64,000 bases of DNA from Fibrobacter sp. (GTDB lineage Bacteria > Fibrobacterota > Fibrobacteria > Fibrobacterales > Fibrobacteraceae), in contig JAKSIJ010000004.1 of assembly GCA_024398875.1 (NCBI GenBank), positions 114,629 to 178,628 on the forward strand, given 5' to 3'. Shown here piece after piece: positions 27,633-35,717 of the stretch (the stretch's first letter is position 1; every line of letters starts with the position of its first letter). The notes below the pieces were generated by a model. The model worked only from the letters and a program-made list of their open reading frames with translations. It made no database searches and was not told where the DNA came from. The translations under genes were made by a program, and so were the position numbers.

Positions 27633-29339
27633 ATGAGAAAACTGCTGTGGCTCATCATCATTTGCGCAGTGCTTGCAAATATTGCGTTTGCAGGCCCTGA
27701 TATTGCCGCTACTTGCGATGTGGCAGGCGCTAACGATGTGGCCATTCTTTTCACCAATGACGTCCATTGTGGCGTGACGGAGAACATCGGATATTCGGGT
27801 CTTGCGGCCTACAAGGATTCCTTGCAGCACGCGGCGGGTAGCGTGATTCTTGCAGATGTGGGCGATGCCATTCAGGGAAACTTCATGGGAACCCTCTCCA
27901 AGGGCGGCATCATCGTGGAACTTATGAATGCCGTGGGCTACGATGTGGCCACCTTAGGGAACCACGAGTTTGATTATGGGATGCCCCGCCTCGCTGAACT
28001 GCTTGATTCTTCTCGCGCGACTTATGTGGCGGCAAATCTGCGCTACACGGGTGCTGGCGAAAATCCATTGAAAAAGTTGCTGCCTTATAAAATGGTGGAG
28101 ACGACGGTGGGGAAGGTTGCCTTTGTTGGCGTTGTCACTCCTGAAAGTTATTTCTCTTCTACGCCCACAAACTTTCAGGAGAACGGAAAAATTGTTTACC
28201 AGTTCAAGGAAAATAACGACGCAAAAGGGCGCAAATTTTACAAATCCATTCAAAAGACGGTTGACGAATGCAAAAAGCAGGGTGCCGATTTTGTGGTGCT
28301 GCTCACTCACATGGGCGTAGCTTCGGTGAGTGCTCCCTATCGTTCTCTGGATTTGATTGCGAATCTCGCTGGTGTGGATGTGGTTTTGGATGGGCATTCC
28401 CATAGTGTGATTCCCGGCGATTGGGTCAAGGATAAGAAGGGGAAACCGGTGCTCCTTGCGTCGACAGGGACAAAATTGGAAAGTATAGGGCAAGTGGTTT
28501 TGGCGAAGGATAAAAAGCCATGTTCCAAATTGGTTTCAGATTATAAGGGTCGCTGTCCGCGCATTGATTCCTTGACATTACGGATAAATGAAAAATTTCA
28601 AAATTTGCTGAAAGAAAAAATTGCGGTGTCTGAGGTGGCGATGCCTGTGACAGATGCGGCTGGAGTGCGGCTCCCACGGGTGCGGGAACACCCTTTGGGC
28701 AACTTGATTGCAGACGGAATTCGCACGCAGTTTGATGTGGATGTGGCGTTCATGAATGGCGGGAATGTGCGGGCGGATTTGCCGAAGGGCGATGTGACCT
28801 ATGGCGATGCTCTTGCCATGATGCCTTTCGGTAGTTGGATTTGCATTGCGGAGGTTTCTGGCCAAACTCTTTTAGATGCGCTGGAGTTTTCCTACCGCGC
28901 TGTGGCCGCGACGAACACTTCTGCGACACCCGCGTCCTCCGTCCAACCCATTTCTCTGGAATCTCAGGAACTTGGCGGTTTTTTGCAGGTTTCGGGCTTG
29001 CGCTTGACGGTGGATACCTCAAAAGAGCCCTCGCTGGAACTGGATTCCCTCGGTGCTTTTGCTCGCGTGAAGGGCCCGCGCCGCGTTCGCGATGTGCAGG
29101 TCTTGCAAAAGGACGGCTCCTATAAACCTCTGGACCCGAAAAAACTGTACCGCGTTGCCTCGGTGGAATTCATCCTGATGAATGGTGGCGATGGCTACAC
29201 CATGTTCTCGAAGGGGAAGGTTGTGGCAAAAGGCCTTGCCATTGATGCCGATGTTTTCGCAAACTACTTGAAGAATTCCCTGCATGGCGTGGTTCCTGCG
29301 GATTTAGGCGAGACAAAGGGTCGGATCAACATTCAATAA
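27633..29339 (+). CDS. Periplasmic 5'-nucleotidase/2',3'-cyclic phosphodiesterase family protein
   Basis: The 568-aa protein has a signal peptide (residues 1-20, cut after FAFA-type AFA) and a calcineurin-like metallophosphatase domain. Metal ligands are visible: D43 and H45 in FTNDVHCG, D78 in [10 protein letters not shown]110-H111 in [10 protein letters not shown], a His in LLTHMG and the DGHSHS block near 250. The C-terminal half is the 5'-nucleotidase substrate domain ([30 protein letters not shown]). It probably hydrolyses extracellular nucleotides for phosphate and nucleoside scavenging. No lipobox was seen. It appears to be transcribed from its own leaderless-type promoter. Confidence 0.92.
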   Translation: MRKLLWLIIICAVLANIAFAGPDIAATCDVAGANDVAILFTNDVHCGVTENIGYSGLAAYKDSLQHAAGSVILADVGDAIQGNFMGTLSKGGIIVELMNAVGYDVATLGNHEFDYGMPRLAELLDSSRATYVAANLRYTGAGENPLKKLLPYKMVETTVGKVAFVGVVTPESYFSSTPTNFQENGKIVYQFKENNDAKGRKFYKSIQKTVDECKKQGADFVVLLTHMGVASVSAPYRSLDLIANLAGVDVVLDGHSHSVIPGDWVKDKKGKPVLLASTGTKLESIGQVVLAKDKKPCSKLVSDYKGRCPRIDSLTLRINEKFQNLLKEKIAVSEVAMPVTDAAGVRLPRVREHPLGNLIADGIRTQFDVDVAFMNGGNVRADLPKGDVTYGDALAMMPFGSWICIAEVSGQTLLDALEFSYRAVAATNTSATPASSVQPISLESQELGGFLQVSGLRLTVDTSKEPSLELDSLGAFARVKGPRRVRDVQVLQKDGSYKPLDPKKLYRVASVEFILMNGGDGYTMFSKGKVVAKGLAIDADVFANYLKNSLHGVVPADLGETKGRINIQ

Positions 29340-29381
29340 CCCCTTTTTAACTATTTTTCGCGGAAAAATAGAGGAGTTTTT

Positions 29382-30212
29382 ATGTCCGTAAAAGTGATGG
29401 TTAATGGTATTCCTGGCAATATGGGCCGCATTGTGGCGGAAACCTGCGTAAAACGTGGCCTGGAATTGGTTCCTTATTCCTTGACCGGCGAAATCATCGT
29501 GGAAAATGAATCCGATGTGGCGGGGAAGACCATCCAACTTTTGAAACCCAGCAATCGCGAGGCCCGCATTGGTGAAGTGCTTGCCAAGTATCCGGACTTG
29601 ATTTGCGTGGACTATACACATCCTACGGCGGTGAATGACAATGCGGCTTTTTACGTGAAGCATAAGATTCCCTTTGTCATGGGAACTACGGGCGGTGACC
29701 GCGAGGCTCTCGCGAAACTGGTGGCGGATGCAAATCACCCCAGCGTCATCGCGCCCAACATGAGTAAGCAGATTGTGGCCTTCCAGACCATGATTGAATT
29801 TTTGGCGAATGAATTCCCCACGGCGTTTAGCGGCTACAAGCTTTCTGTGGTGGAAAGCCATCAGAAGACCAAGGCGGATACCAGCGGCACTGCTCGCGCG
29901 GTGGTAGGGAGTTTCCAGAAGATGGGCTTCACGTATACGCCGGACGATATCGAGAAGGTTCGTGACGAAAAGAGCCAGATGGAACGGATGCATGTGCCGG
30001 AACAGTATCTGGGCGGTCATGCCTTCCACACTTACAGCCTGGATAGCGAAGATGGCACGGTGCATTTTGAATTCCAGCACAATGTTTGCGGCCGCCAGAT
30101 TTATGCCGAGGGCACCGTGGATGCGGTGAACTTCCTGGCCGAACAACTTGCGGCGGGCACTGCAAAGCCCTTCAACATGATGGATGTGCTCCGCTCCGGA
30201 AAGATGCGGTAA
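29382..30212 (+). CDS. dapB: 4-hydroxy-tetrahydrodipicolinate reductase
   Basis: The 276-aa enzyme makes tetrahydrodipicolinate for lysine and diaminopimelate synthesis. The dinucleotide-binding block NGIPGNMGR lies at 8-16. The catalytic block SHQKTKADTSGT, with H160, K162 and K164, is present but differs from the standard E. coli SHHRxKxDAPSGT form, and the chain is more like the plant-type/DapB2 branch. GAGGAG lies 5 nt before the ATG. An 8-bp hairpin (29351-29358 with 29364-29371) immediately upstream could affect translation. It is followed after 4 bp by a permease gene, so the two are probably co-transcribed although not obviously related. Confidence 0.93.
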   Translation: MSVKVMVNGIPGNMGRIVAETCVKRGLELVPYSLTGEIIVENESDVAGKTIQLLKPSNREARIGEVLAKYPDLICVDYTHPTAVNDNAAFYVKHKIPFVMGTTGGDREALAKLVADANHPSVIAPNMSKQIVAFQTMIEFLANEFPTAFSGYKLSVVESHQKTKADTSGTARAVVGSFQKMGFTYTPDDIEKVRDEKSQMERMHVPEQYLGGHAFHTYSLDSEDGTVHFEFQHNVCGRQIYAEGTVDAVNFLAEQLAAGTAKPFNMMDVLRSGKMR

Positions 30213-30216
30213 AAAT

Positions 30217-31233
30217 TTGCGTTCCTATATCCTCCGCCGACTCTTGCTTATGGTTCCGACGCTCATCGGAATCTCGGTGGTGTGCTTCATTCTCATTCAG
30301 TTACTGCCTGGCGGTCCGGTAGAGGAACTCATTTCCCGGGCACAGGCTGCAGCCGCCATGAAGGGTGGCGTGGATGCTTCCAAGGCGCTTTCGCCCGACC
30401 AGATTGTGCAAATTCAGGCCTACTTCGGCTTTGATCAGCCCGCCTGGAAGCGCTATCTCACCTGGCTTTGGAACGTATTGCATCTCGACCTCGGCAGTAG
30501 TTACACCTACGGCCTTCCGGTTTGGGACGTCATCATCAGTCGTTTTCCCATCTCCCTCTTTTTCGGCGTAACATCATTCTTCCTCAGTTACCTCATCTGT
30601 ATTCCTCTTGGCCTCTGGAAGGCCGTGCATCATGGCAGCAAGCTGGATTCCTTTAGCAGCGGCCTCATTTTCTCGGGCTATGTGATGCCGGGCTATGCTC
30701 TTGGCATTCTCCTCATCATCTTCCTCGCCGGTGGCTCCTATCTGGATATCTTCCCGCTGGGCGGCCTCACCAGCGATGACTTCGAGGATTTCACCTTCAT
30801 GGAAAAAGTGGGCGATTTGCTCCACCATCTGGTGCTGCCCTTTTTCTGCTACATGATTAGCGAGTTCGCCTTCCTCACATTCCTCATGAAGAATTCCGCC
30901 TTGGAGGAACTGGGTAGGGATTACATGCGTACCGCTCTTGCCAAGGGTCTCAACTTCAACCAGGCACTGTATCGCCATGCACTTCGCAACGCCCTCATTC
31001 CCATTGCAACGCGGCTTTCCGAAATTTGCACCTTGATGTTTGCGGGGGCGCTCCTCATCGAGAAGGTCTTTGATATTGACGGCATGGGGCTTCTCTACTA
31101 CAATTCCATGGTGAATCGGGATTACAACGTGGTCATGGGCATCATCTTTCTCAGCAGTTTGATGGCCATGGTGGGCCGCCTGGTAAGCGACATTCTCTAT
31201 ACGATGGTGGACCCGCGCATTAAATTTGGATAG
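30217..31233 (+). CDS. Peptide ABC transporter permease, YejB/OppB-like
   Basis: The 338-aa inner-membrane protein has the BPD_transp_1 fold with about six helices. It begins with the typical LRRLLLMVPTLIGISVVCF first helix, continues with a LLPGGP turn, and carries the EAA-like loop (DYMRTALAKGL) for ATPase contact. The most likely start is TTG at 30217, because the upstream in-frame start at 30184 would lie inside dapB and the family begins at this point. It resembles YejB (dipeptide/microcin C type) more than OppB. Its partner YejE-like permease lies 20 kb away at 50371, so the transporter genes are split. No solute-binding protein is seen. Confidence 0.88.
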   Translation: MRSYILRRLLLMVPTLIGISVVCFILIQLLPGGPVEELISRAQAAAAMKGGVDASKALSPDQIVQIQAYFGFDQPAWKRYLTWLWNVLHLDLGSSYTYGLPVWDVIISRFPISLFFGVTSFFLSYLICIPLGLWKAVHHGSKLDSFSSGLIFSGYVMPGYALGILLIIFLAGGSYLDIFPLGGLTSDDFEDFTFMEKVGDLLHHLVLPFFCYMISEFAFLTFLMKNSALEELGRDYMRTALAKGLNFNQALYRHALRNALIPIATRLSEICTLMFAGALLIEKVFDIDGMGLLYYNSMVNRDYNVVMGIIFLSSLMAMVGRLVSDILYTMVDPRIKFG

Positions 31234-31241
31234 GAAAAAAT

Positions 31242-32357
31242 ATGGCTAAGAAGAAAAAGGTTTGGAAATCGGCTCAGGGCGCAACGGCATTTCGTGGCAA
31301 GGAAGACCGCATTCGCGAAACTTTCGCTCAAATCATTCGGGGCGAGAGCCGCTTGCTGCACAAGCCCGACGAACTTTACGAGACTATCGCCCAGAGCATC
31401 GACGATGTGGAGAATGTGAAGGACGGAAAAGTTCAGCTGGAACTTTTGGCCTGGATTCTCCGTGCGGATTTCGTGGCCTTCAAGGCGGAAGACGAGGAGA
31501 GGGAAGATTGGGATAGCCTGTTCTATGATGCGGGCACCTTCTTTGTGGAACTGGCCAGCCAGTATGAGGACAAGGATTACATTGCCGATTTGCTTCACGA
31601 CTTGGCTGTGCGCCATGTGGGTGGGGAAGGTCGTTCCGTGGTGTTTCTCTCGCTGGAGGAATTCCTCCCGGTGGAGCGGGCAAAGGCCTTGATTCAGGAA
31701 CTCATTGCTACTGTGGAAGAGGTAGATTTGTCCAATCGTGAAGACGTGCTGGATGCCATTTGCGATATGGCGGATTCCATCAAGGATTCCGAGGATTACG
31801 CCAAGGCTGCCTTGATGAAGGATCCGGACAAGAGCAATGCAACGCTTATCGATATTGCCAACGCCCACTTCTTGGCAGGTGACATTGAAGCTACCAAACA
31901 ATGGCTCGGCGATGTACGCAACCCGGGCAACGAAGACGAGGAAGCCTATCTGGATTTGATGGCTGCCATTGCCGATAGGGAAGGCCGCAAGTCCGATTGC
32001 CTCAAGTTGGCCCATCGTTTGTACGAAACATTCCCCAAGGTGATTCATCTGGGCCGTCTTTGCAGCATTGTGCCCCCTGATGAAGTGAAGCATTTGGTGC
32101 GGACTCATGCCAAATATCGCAGTGGTGATGGGTTGGACATGGAATTCATGCAGCTCATGGTGGCCCTCAAATGCTATGAGGAACTGGCAGGCTATCTGGA
32201 TTTGTTCGAGAAGGAGTTGACCACCCAAGATGCGGAGGATTTGAATGCCATTTCTGATGCGCTGGAAAAAGATGGCCAGCTGGAACTGGCGAAACACATT
32301 CGCGACTGGACTGTGGAAGAGCCCGAAGAACCCGAACGGTTTGATAATAAGGATTAG
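31242..32357 (+). CDS. Helical protein of unknown function
   Basis: The 371-aa protein is not recognised with confidence. It starts with a Lys-rich tip (MAKKKKVW) and is then acidic and almost entirely alpha-helical, with repeated paired helices of about 35 residues that look like TPR- or HEAT-like repeats. No signal peptide or membrane segment is present, so it is probably cytoplasmic. It follows the permease by 8 bp and has a good GGAAAA site, so it is co-transcribed with dapB and the permease. The C-terminus is acidic (EEPEEPERFD). Confidence 0.6.
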   Translation: MAKKKKVWKSAQGATAFRGKEDRIRETFAQIIRGESRLLHKPDELYETIAQSIDDVENVKDGKVQLELLAWILRADFVAFKAEDEEREDWDSLFYDAGTFFVELASQYEDKDYIADLLHDLAVRHVGGEGRSVVFLSLEEFLPVERAKALIQELIATVEEVDLSNREDVLDAICDMADSIKDSEDYAKAALMKDPDKSNATLIDIANAHFLAGDIEATKQWLGDVRNPGNEDEEAYLDLMAAIADREGRKSDCLKLAHRLYETFPKVIHLGRLCSIVPPDEVKHLVRTHAKYRSGDGLDMEFMQLMVALKCYEELAGYLDLFEKELTTQDAEDLNAISDALEKDGQLELAKHIRDWTVEEPEEPERFDNKD

Positions 32358-32429
32358 TGAATCGTCTTGCTCCCGATTCTACCTTCGCTGAAAAGGCGAA
32401 GTGTCTAGCGTGTCTGCTAAATTTTTTTG

Positions 32430-32485
32430 TATATTTGTTGCTAGGGATCATTGGTCGGTCGCCTGCCGCCTTACGGGCGTTTTTT
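32430..32485 (+). promoter_or_regulatory. Promoter and leader of the GNAT toxin-antitoxin module
   Basis: TATATTTG at 32430-32437 is the likely core promoter. In the leader an interrupted palindrome (GATCA-T-TGGTC, 32446-32456) could be an operator. A 4-bp GC stem CGCC/GGCG (32467-32479) followed by six T resembles a weak terminator or attenuator. The last part is conserved exactly in the second copy at 35234-35267. Confidence 0.45.
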
Positions 32486-32718
32486 ATATGGAAAATACAA
32501 GAGGATAAAATGGCTCGAGAAATCCGAGAAACTCCAATCTTGTACGGCGAGGATGCTCGCCGCTTCCTTGCCCGTATGCAGGTGAAAAGGACCGAGACTC
32601 CAGAAGCTCGCGCCGAACGCTTACTGCATTACGAATTCATGAAGAAAGCGTTCGAAGAGGGAATGCGTGAAAAACGCGCCCGCGAAGCGGCTAATGGAGG
32701 TGTGGACCCATGGTTCGA
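32452..32718 (+). repeat. 267-bp direct repeat, copy 1
   Basis: This segment (end of the leader plus the whole antitoxin gene up to the toxin's first codons) is identical by eye to 35234-35500, 2782 bp downstream. Confidence 0.95.
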
Positions 32719-32728
32719 CCATATTTAG
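32510..32728 (+). CDS. Antitoxin-like protein of the GNAT module, copy 1
   Basis: The 72-aa protein is charged and helical (starts MAREIRETPILYGEDA, ends GGVDPWFDHI). AGAGGA precedes the ATG by a normal distance. Its stop overlaps the toxin start by 19 bases, a hallmark of toxin-antitoxin operons, and the toxin's ribosome binding site (GGAGGTG, 32697-32703) lies inside this gene. No DNA-binding fold is obvious; the N-terminal block with GEDARRFLARM may contact DNA or the toxin. The name antitoxin is an inference from gene order, size and overlap. Confidence 0.7.
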   Translation: MAREIRETPILYGEDARRFLARMQVKRTETPEARAERLLHYEFMKKAFEEGMREKRAREAANGGVDPWFDHI

Positions 32729-33270
32729 ATAATCAAAATTTCAAATTTATCCGTTTAGAGCCTAATGCTGTCGTGAAAAATTTTGATTGCGGCGATATAG
32801 ACTTGAATGAATTCATTCTAAAAGAATCTGCACCTTTCGCCAAGGCTTTACTATCGGTAAGCTATGCATGTGTTGATTCCGCATATGGAAAGACAATTGC
32901 TTTTTGCAGCCTTGCAAATGACAAGGTCTCCATCAGTGATTTCAACGACAAAACTGAATACAATCGTTTTCGAAGGCATCAGGGCTTTCCGCAAAGGAAA
33001 CGGCTCAAGAGTTACCCTGCGGTGAAGTTGTGCCGTCTCGGTGTCGATGTCTCCGCACGAGGAAATCACATTGGTTCCTGGATGTTGGATTACATTAAAT
33101 CCATGTTTGTCGTCAGCAACAAGACGGGTTGTAGATTTCTGACGGTTGATGCTTATCTTGCCGCCATTCCCTTTTACGAGAAAAATGGTTTTGTGTTCTT
33201 GAACGAGACGGATAAAAACAACCCCTATACTCGGTTGATGTACTTCGATCTGATGGACATCGTCGGATAA
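32710..33270 (+). CDS. GNAT acetyltransferase, probable toxin of a toxin-antitoxin pair
   Basis: The 186-aa protein has the GNAT fold. The acetyl-CoA loop is ARGNHIGS (about 116-123), with His replacing one of the usual glycines, and a FYEKNGF block lies at 155-161. Toxins of this type (TacT, AtaT, ItaT) acetylate aminoacyl-tRNA and stop translation. That activity is inferred here from the small overlapping upstream gene. It overlaps the antitoxin by 19 bases. A short internal-deletion derivative of a related gene lies at 35492-35630. An ordinary metabolic acetyltransferase remains possible. Confidence 0.75.
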   Translation: MVRPYLDNQNFKFIRLEPNAVVKNFDCGDIDLNEFILKESAPFAKALLSVSYACVDSAYGKTIAFCSLANDKVSISDFNDKTEYNRFRRHQGFPQRKRLKSYPAVKLCRLGVDVSARGNHIGSWMLDYIKSMFVVSNKTGCRFLTVDAYLAAIPFYEKNGFVFLNETDKNNPYTRLMYFDLMDIVG

Positions 33271-33661
33271 AAAGGTGAAGTTCGTGTATAACAAGCGCCA
33301 AATATGCCGTCAATATTGTTCCGTGTTGCAATAAACTATCTTATGGAATCTTTCGCAAGAGAATCCCTCCACTTCAAGGCTAATCCGCCGTTTTTTTAGT
33401 GATTGTCAAGTAAATATCCGCAAAGCGTTGGCTTTGCGGATATTTGCTTAAATTTAGCCTGCGGGAATAATCTTGGATTTAATATCGTATTTCGTTGAAT
33501 TGAGGTCTTTTGTTGGCGGGACCTTTGCCAACTGACTCGAAATGGTGCATAAAACGCAAAAAAGTAGGCTTTTGTAAACTTTTTGTGCCGAAAACTGCGA
33601 ATATGTTTATTTTTTAGTTGAACCGTTCGAGCGTAATTTAAGCCGAACACTGGAGGTCTTT
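33271..33661 (+). other. Intergenic region upstream of the second FISUMP gene
   Basis: These 391 bp hold no gene. They contain the terminator at 33412, an AGGTC/GACCT inverted repeat near 33505-33525, and an AAAAAGT/ACTTTTT repeat near 33555-33582. TGGAGG (33651-33656) before the ATG at 33662 is a good ribosome binding site. Confidence 0.5.
33412..33446 (+). terminator. Strong hairpin terminator, possibly bidirectional
   Basis: A perfect 14-bp stem (AAATATCCGCAAAG with CTTTGCGGATATTT) and a 6-nt loop; the AT arms supply T-tracts on both strands. Confidence 0.75.
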
Positions 33662-35008
33662 ATGGATCGGAACGAAAATGCGAAATCAAAACATGTCGTT
33701 ATGAACATGCTTAAAGCGAGTGTGGCGATTACGGGTGCTGCACTTCTATTCGCGTGTGGCGATGACAGCAGCAGTGGTGCGGACGATTCTCAAACCGCGA
33801 CAGGCGTGGATTCGACTGTGGAATCCGTTGACGACCTTTTGGATTGCACCTCGAAGCACGAGGGTGAAACGGCGTACGTTAAGGAAGAAAAAGCGACCTA
33901 CGTCTGCACTGACGGCGACTGGGTGGTCGCCGGCGAAAGTGGCGATGAAGGCGACGACGATGATGATGACGGCGACGACGCTGACAAAAAATCCTCCTCC
34001 AGCAAGGCGAAGTCCGCCGACTCAAAGGATGAGTCCAGCAGTAGCGTAGAATCCAGTTCTAGTGTCGTTCCGGGCTCCGACCCGGAATCCGGCAGCAGCG
34101 ACGGTAATGACGATGGCAAGTCCTCGTCCTCCAGCAAGGCGAAGTCCAGCAGCAGCTTAGAATCCAGTTCCAGTGTCATTCCGGGCTCCAACCCGGAATC
34201 CAGTAGCAGCGAAGAATCCAGCAGCAGCGAAGGGGTTGGCGATGCGAGTTCCTCCAGTGTCATTCCGAGTAGTTCTTCTGAAGAACTGGCCGGTTCCAGC
34301 AGTTCCGATGAATTATCCAGCAGCAGTCGTAGCCTTTTTGAAATGACGAAGGATGAATTCTTGAATCCGAAGATTTCCTACGGCACCATGACTGACACCC
34401 GCGACAATAAGACCTACAAGACTGTAAAGATCGGAACTCAGGTGTGGATGGCGGAGAACCTGAACTACTATTACAACAAGGGAACGGCCAAGAGCTATTG
34501 TTACGGCGGCATAGAAGCCAACTGCGAAGTGACTGGTCGCCTTTACACTTGGGCTGCGGCCATTGACTCCGTTGCTTTGGCGAACGATGCTGATAATCCT
34601 CAGACTTGCGGTTATGGTAAGACCTGTACGCTGCCGACAGTTGTTCAAGGCGTGTGCCCCGAGGGCTGGCACCTGCCGAGTTATGATGAATGGGAGACCT
34701 TGTCCACAGCGGTGGGTGGGGCTATGAAGGCGGGTACGGCACTCAAGTCGCAGACCGGCTGGTATTCGCAGACGGGCGATGCTGCCGATAGGGATGCCTA
34801 CGGGTTCTCCGCGTTCCCTGCAGGCCACAGGGACCTCAATGGCAATATCGGCAATGCCGGCATCTACGCCGATTTCTGGTCTGCCTCTCAGTACGAGAAC
34901 GATAGCGGCAGCGCCTACAACATGCAGTTGCGCTACGGCGGCGGGGATGCCCGCATGAACGACTTCAATAAGAAATACGCGTTCTCCGTTCGTTGTCTCC
35001 AGAACTGA
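33662..35008 (+). CDS. FISUMP-domain lipoprotein
   Basis: The 448-aa lipoprotein has a lipobox ending FAC (Cys at about 32). A short module with the pattern C...EGE...Y.C..W (about residues 58-82) follows. Next is an Asp/Ser-rich linker of about 150 residues, built mostly of SSSS blocks with Lys, Glu and Val. It ends in a FISUMP domain (WMAENLNY, RLYTWAAA, CPEGWHLP, FSVRCL). It is likely anchored in the outer membrane and exposed on the surface; the ligand is unknown. It lies between the two copies of the 267-bp repeat, so homologous recombination could delete it together with the toxin gene. Confidence 0.9.
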   Translation: MDRNENAKSKHVVMNMLKASVAITGAALLFACGDDSSSGADDSQTATGVDSTVESVDDLLDCTSKHEGETAYVKEEKATYVCTDGDWVVAGESGDEGDDDDDDGDDADKKSSSSKAKSADSKDESSSSVESSSSVVPGSDPESGSSDGNDDGKSSSSSKAKSSSSLESSSSVIPGSNPESSSSEESSSSEGVGDASSSSVIPSSSSEELAGSSSSDELSSSSRSLFEMTKDEFLNPKISYGTMTDTRDNKTYKTVKIGTQVWMAENLNYYYNKGTAKSYCYGGIEANCEVTGRLYTWAAAIDSVALANDADNPQTCGYGKTCTLPTVVQGVCPEGWHLPSYDEWETLSTAVGGAMKAGTALKSQTGWYSQTGDAADRDAYGFSAFPAGHRDLNGNIGNAGIYADFWSASQYENDSGSAYNMQLRYGGGDARMNDFNKKYAFSVRCLQN

Positions 35009-35185
35009 AACGCCACTCCAACTAAACTTTAACTAAAATAGGTGACCTAAAATAGGTCGCCTAGGGTAAACGCCTTTGGAATTTGTCTTGCGTAGCTGTT
35101 GTCTTAGAGTGTAGAACCAAGGGAGTTCATGGTTAACTCTGCCAAATCTCTGATTTTTTATGGCTTTTGGCAAGTTTAGATAGCC
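35009..35185 (+). other. Intergenic region after the second FISUMP gene
   Basis: No gene is seen. AGGTGACCT and AGGTCGCCT (about 35040-35065) form a 9-bp inverted repeat with a 5-nt loop and no T-tract. Confidence 0.4.
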
Positions 35186-35217
35186 TTGACTTCACGGTGA
35201 CAGATTTTATATATTTA
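35186..35217 (+). promoter_or_regulatory. Promoter of the second antitoxin copy
   Basis: TTGACT at 35186-35191 and TATATT at 35210-35215 are spaced 18 bp. An interrupted palindrome GACCA-C-TGGTC (35228-35238) lies directly downstream and could be the operator. Confidence 0.6.
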
Positions 35218-35233
35218 TAGCCATAGGGACCAC

Positions 35234-35500
35234 TGGTCGGTCGCCTGCCGCCTTACGGGCGTTTTTTATATGGAAAATACAAGAGGATAAAATGGCTCGA
35301 GAAATCCGAGAAACTCCAATCTTGTACGGCGAGGATGCTCGCCGCTTCCTTGCCCGTATGCAGGTGAAAAGGACCGAGACTCCAGAAGCTCGCGCCGAAC
35401 GCTTACTGCATTACGAATTCATGAAGAAAGCGTTCGAAGAGGGAATGCGTGAAAAACGCGCCCGCGAAGCGGCTAATGGAGGTGTGGACCCATGGTTCGG
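35234..35500 (+). repeat. 267-bp direct repeat, copy 2
   Basis: Identical by eye to 32452-32718. Confidence 0.95.
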
Positions 35501-35510
35501 TCATCGTTAG
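35292..35510 (+). CDS. Antitoxin-like protein, copy 2 (orphan)
   Basis: The 72-aa product is identical to copy 1 except for the last residues (WFGHR instead of WFDHI). It keeps its promoter, leader and ribosome binding site, while its partner toxin is broken. It could therefore act as a solitary antitoxin that neutralises the intact toxin at 32710. Confidence 0.7.
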   Translation: MAREIRETPILYGEDARRFLARMQVKRTETPEARAERLLHYEFMKKAFEEGMREKRAREAANGGVDPWFGHR

Positions 35511-35630
35511 ACAACTCGTCTTTTATGTTTGTGCGCCTTGATTCCACGGATTTTGTGGAATCTTTTGATTGTGGAAAACAACCCCTATACTCGGTTGATG
35601 TACTTTGATTTGATGGACATTGCCGGATAA
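35492..35630 (+). pseudogene. Internally deleted GNAT toxin
   Basis: The first 29 codons read MVRSSLDNSSFMFVRL onward to DCGK. They align with, but differ from, the start of the intact toxin. The sequence then jumps to the last 17 codons (NNPYTRLMYFDLMDIAG), which match the intact toxin's C-terminus but in another frame. The reading frame from the ATG ends at a TGA at 35606-35608 after 38 codons. About 140 residues, including the acetyl-CoA site, are gone. Confidence 0.85.
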
Positions 35631-35717
35631 AACGGATTAGTTGGCCGCCCTCTTGCTTTTCTTATTCCGTTTTATTATATTAGTGCTCATAAGTGCAAGT
35701 GTAAAAATGGGTACTAT

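Noticed and set aside
27349..27636. 95-aa frame containing ferredoxin-like sequence
   Set aside because: It is the 3' part of the sdhB remnant, lacking most cluster ligands, and runs into a terminator; treated as pseudogene.
22515..34990. Diversity-generating retroelement target in the FISUMP domains
   Set aside because: The FISUMP C-terminus has a C-type-lectin-like character, but no reverse transcriptase gene or template repeat was seen in the window.
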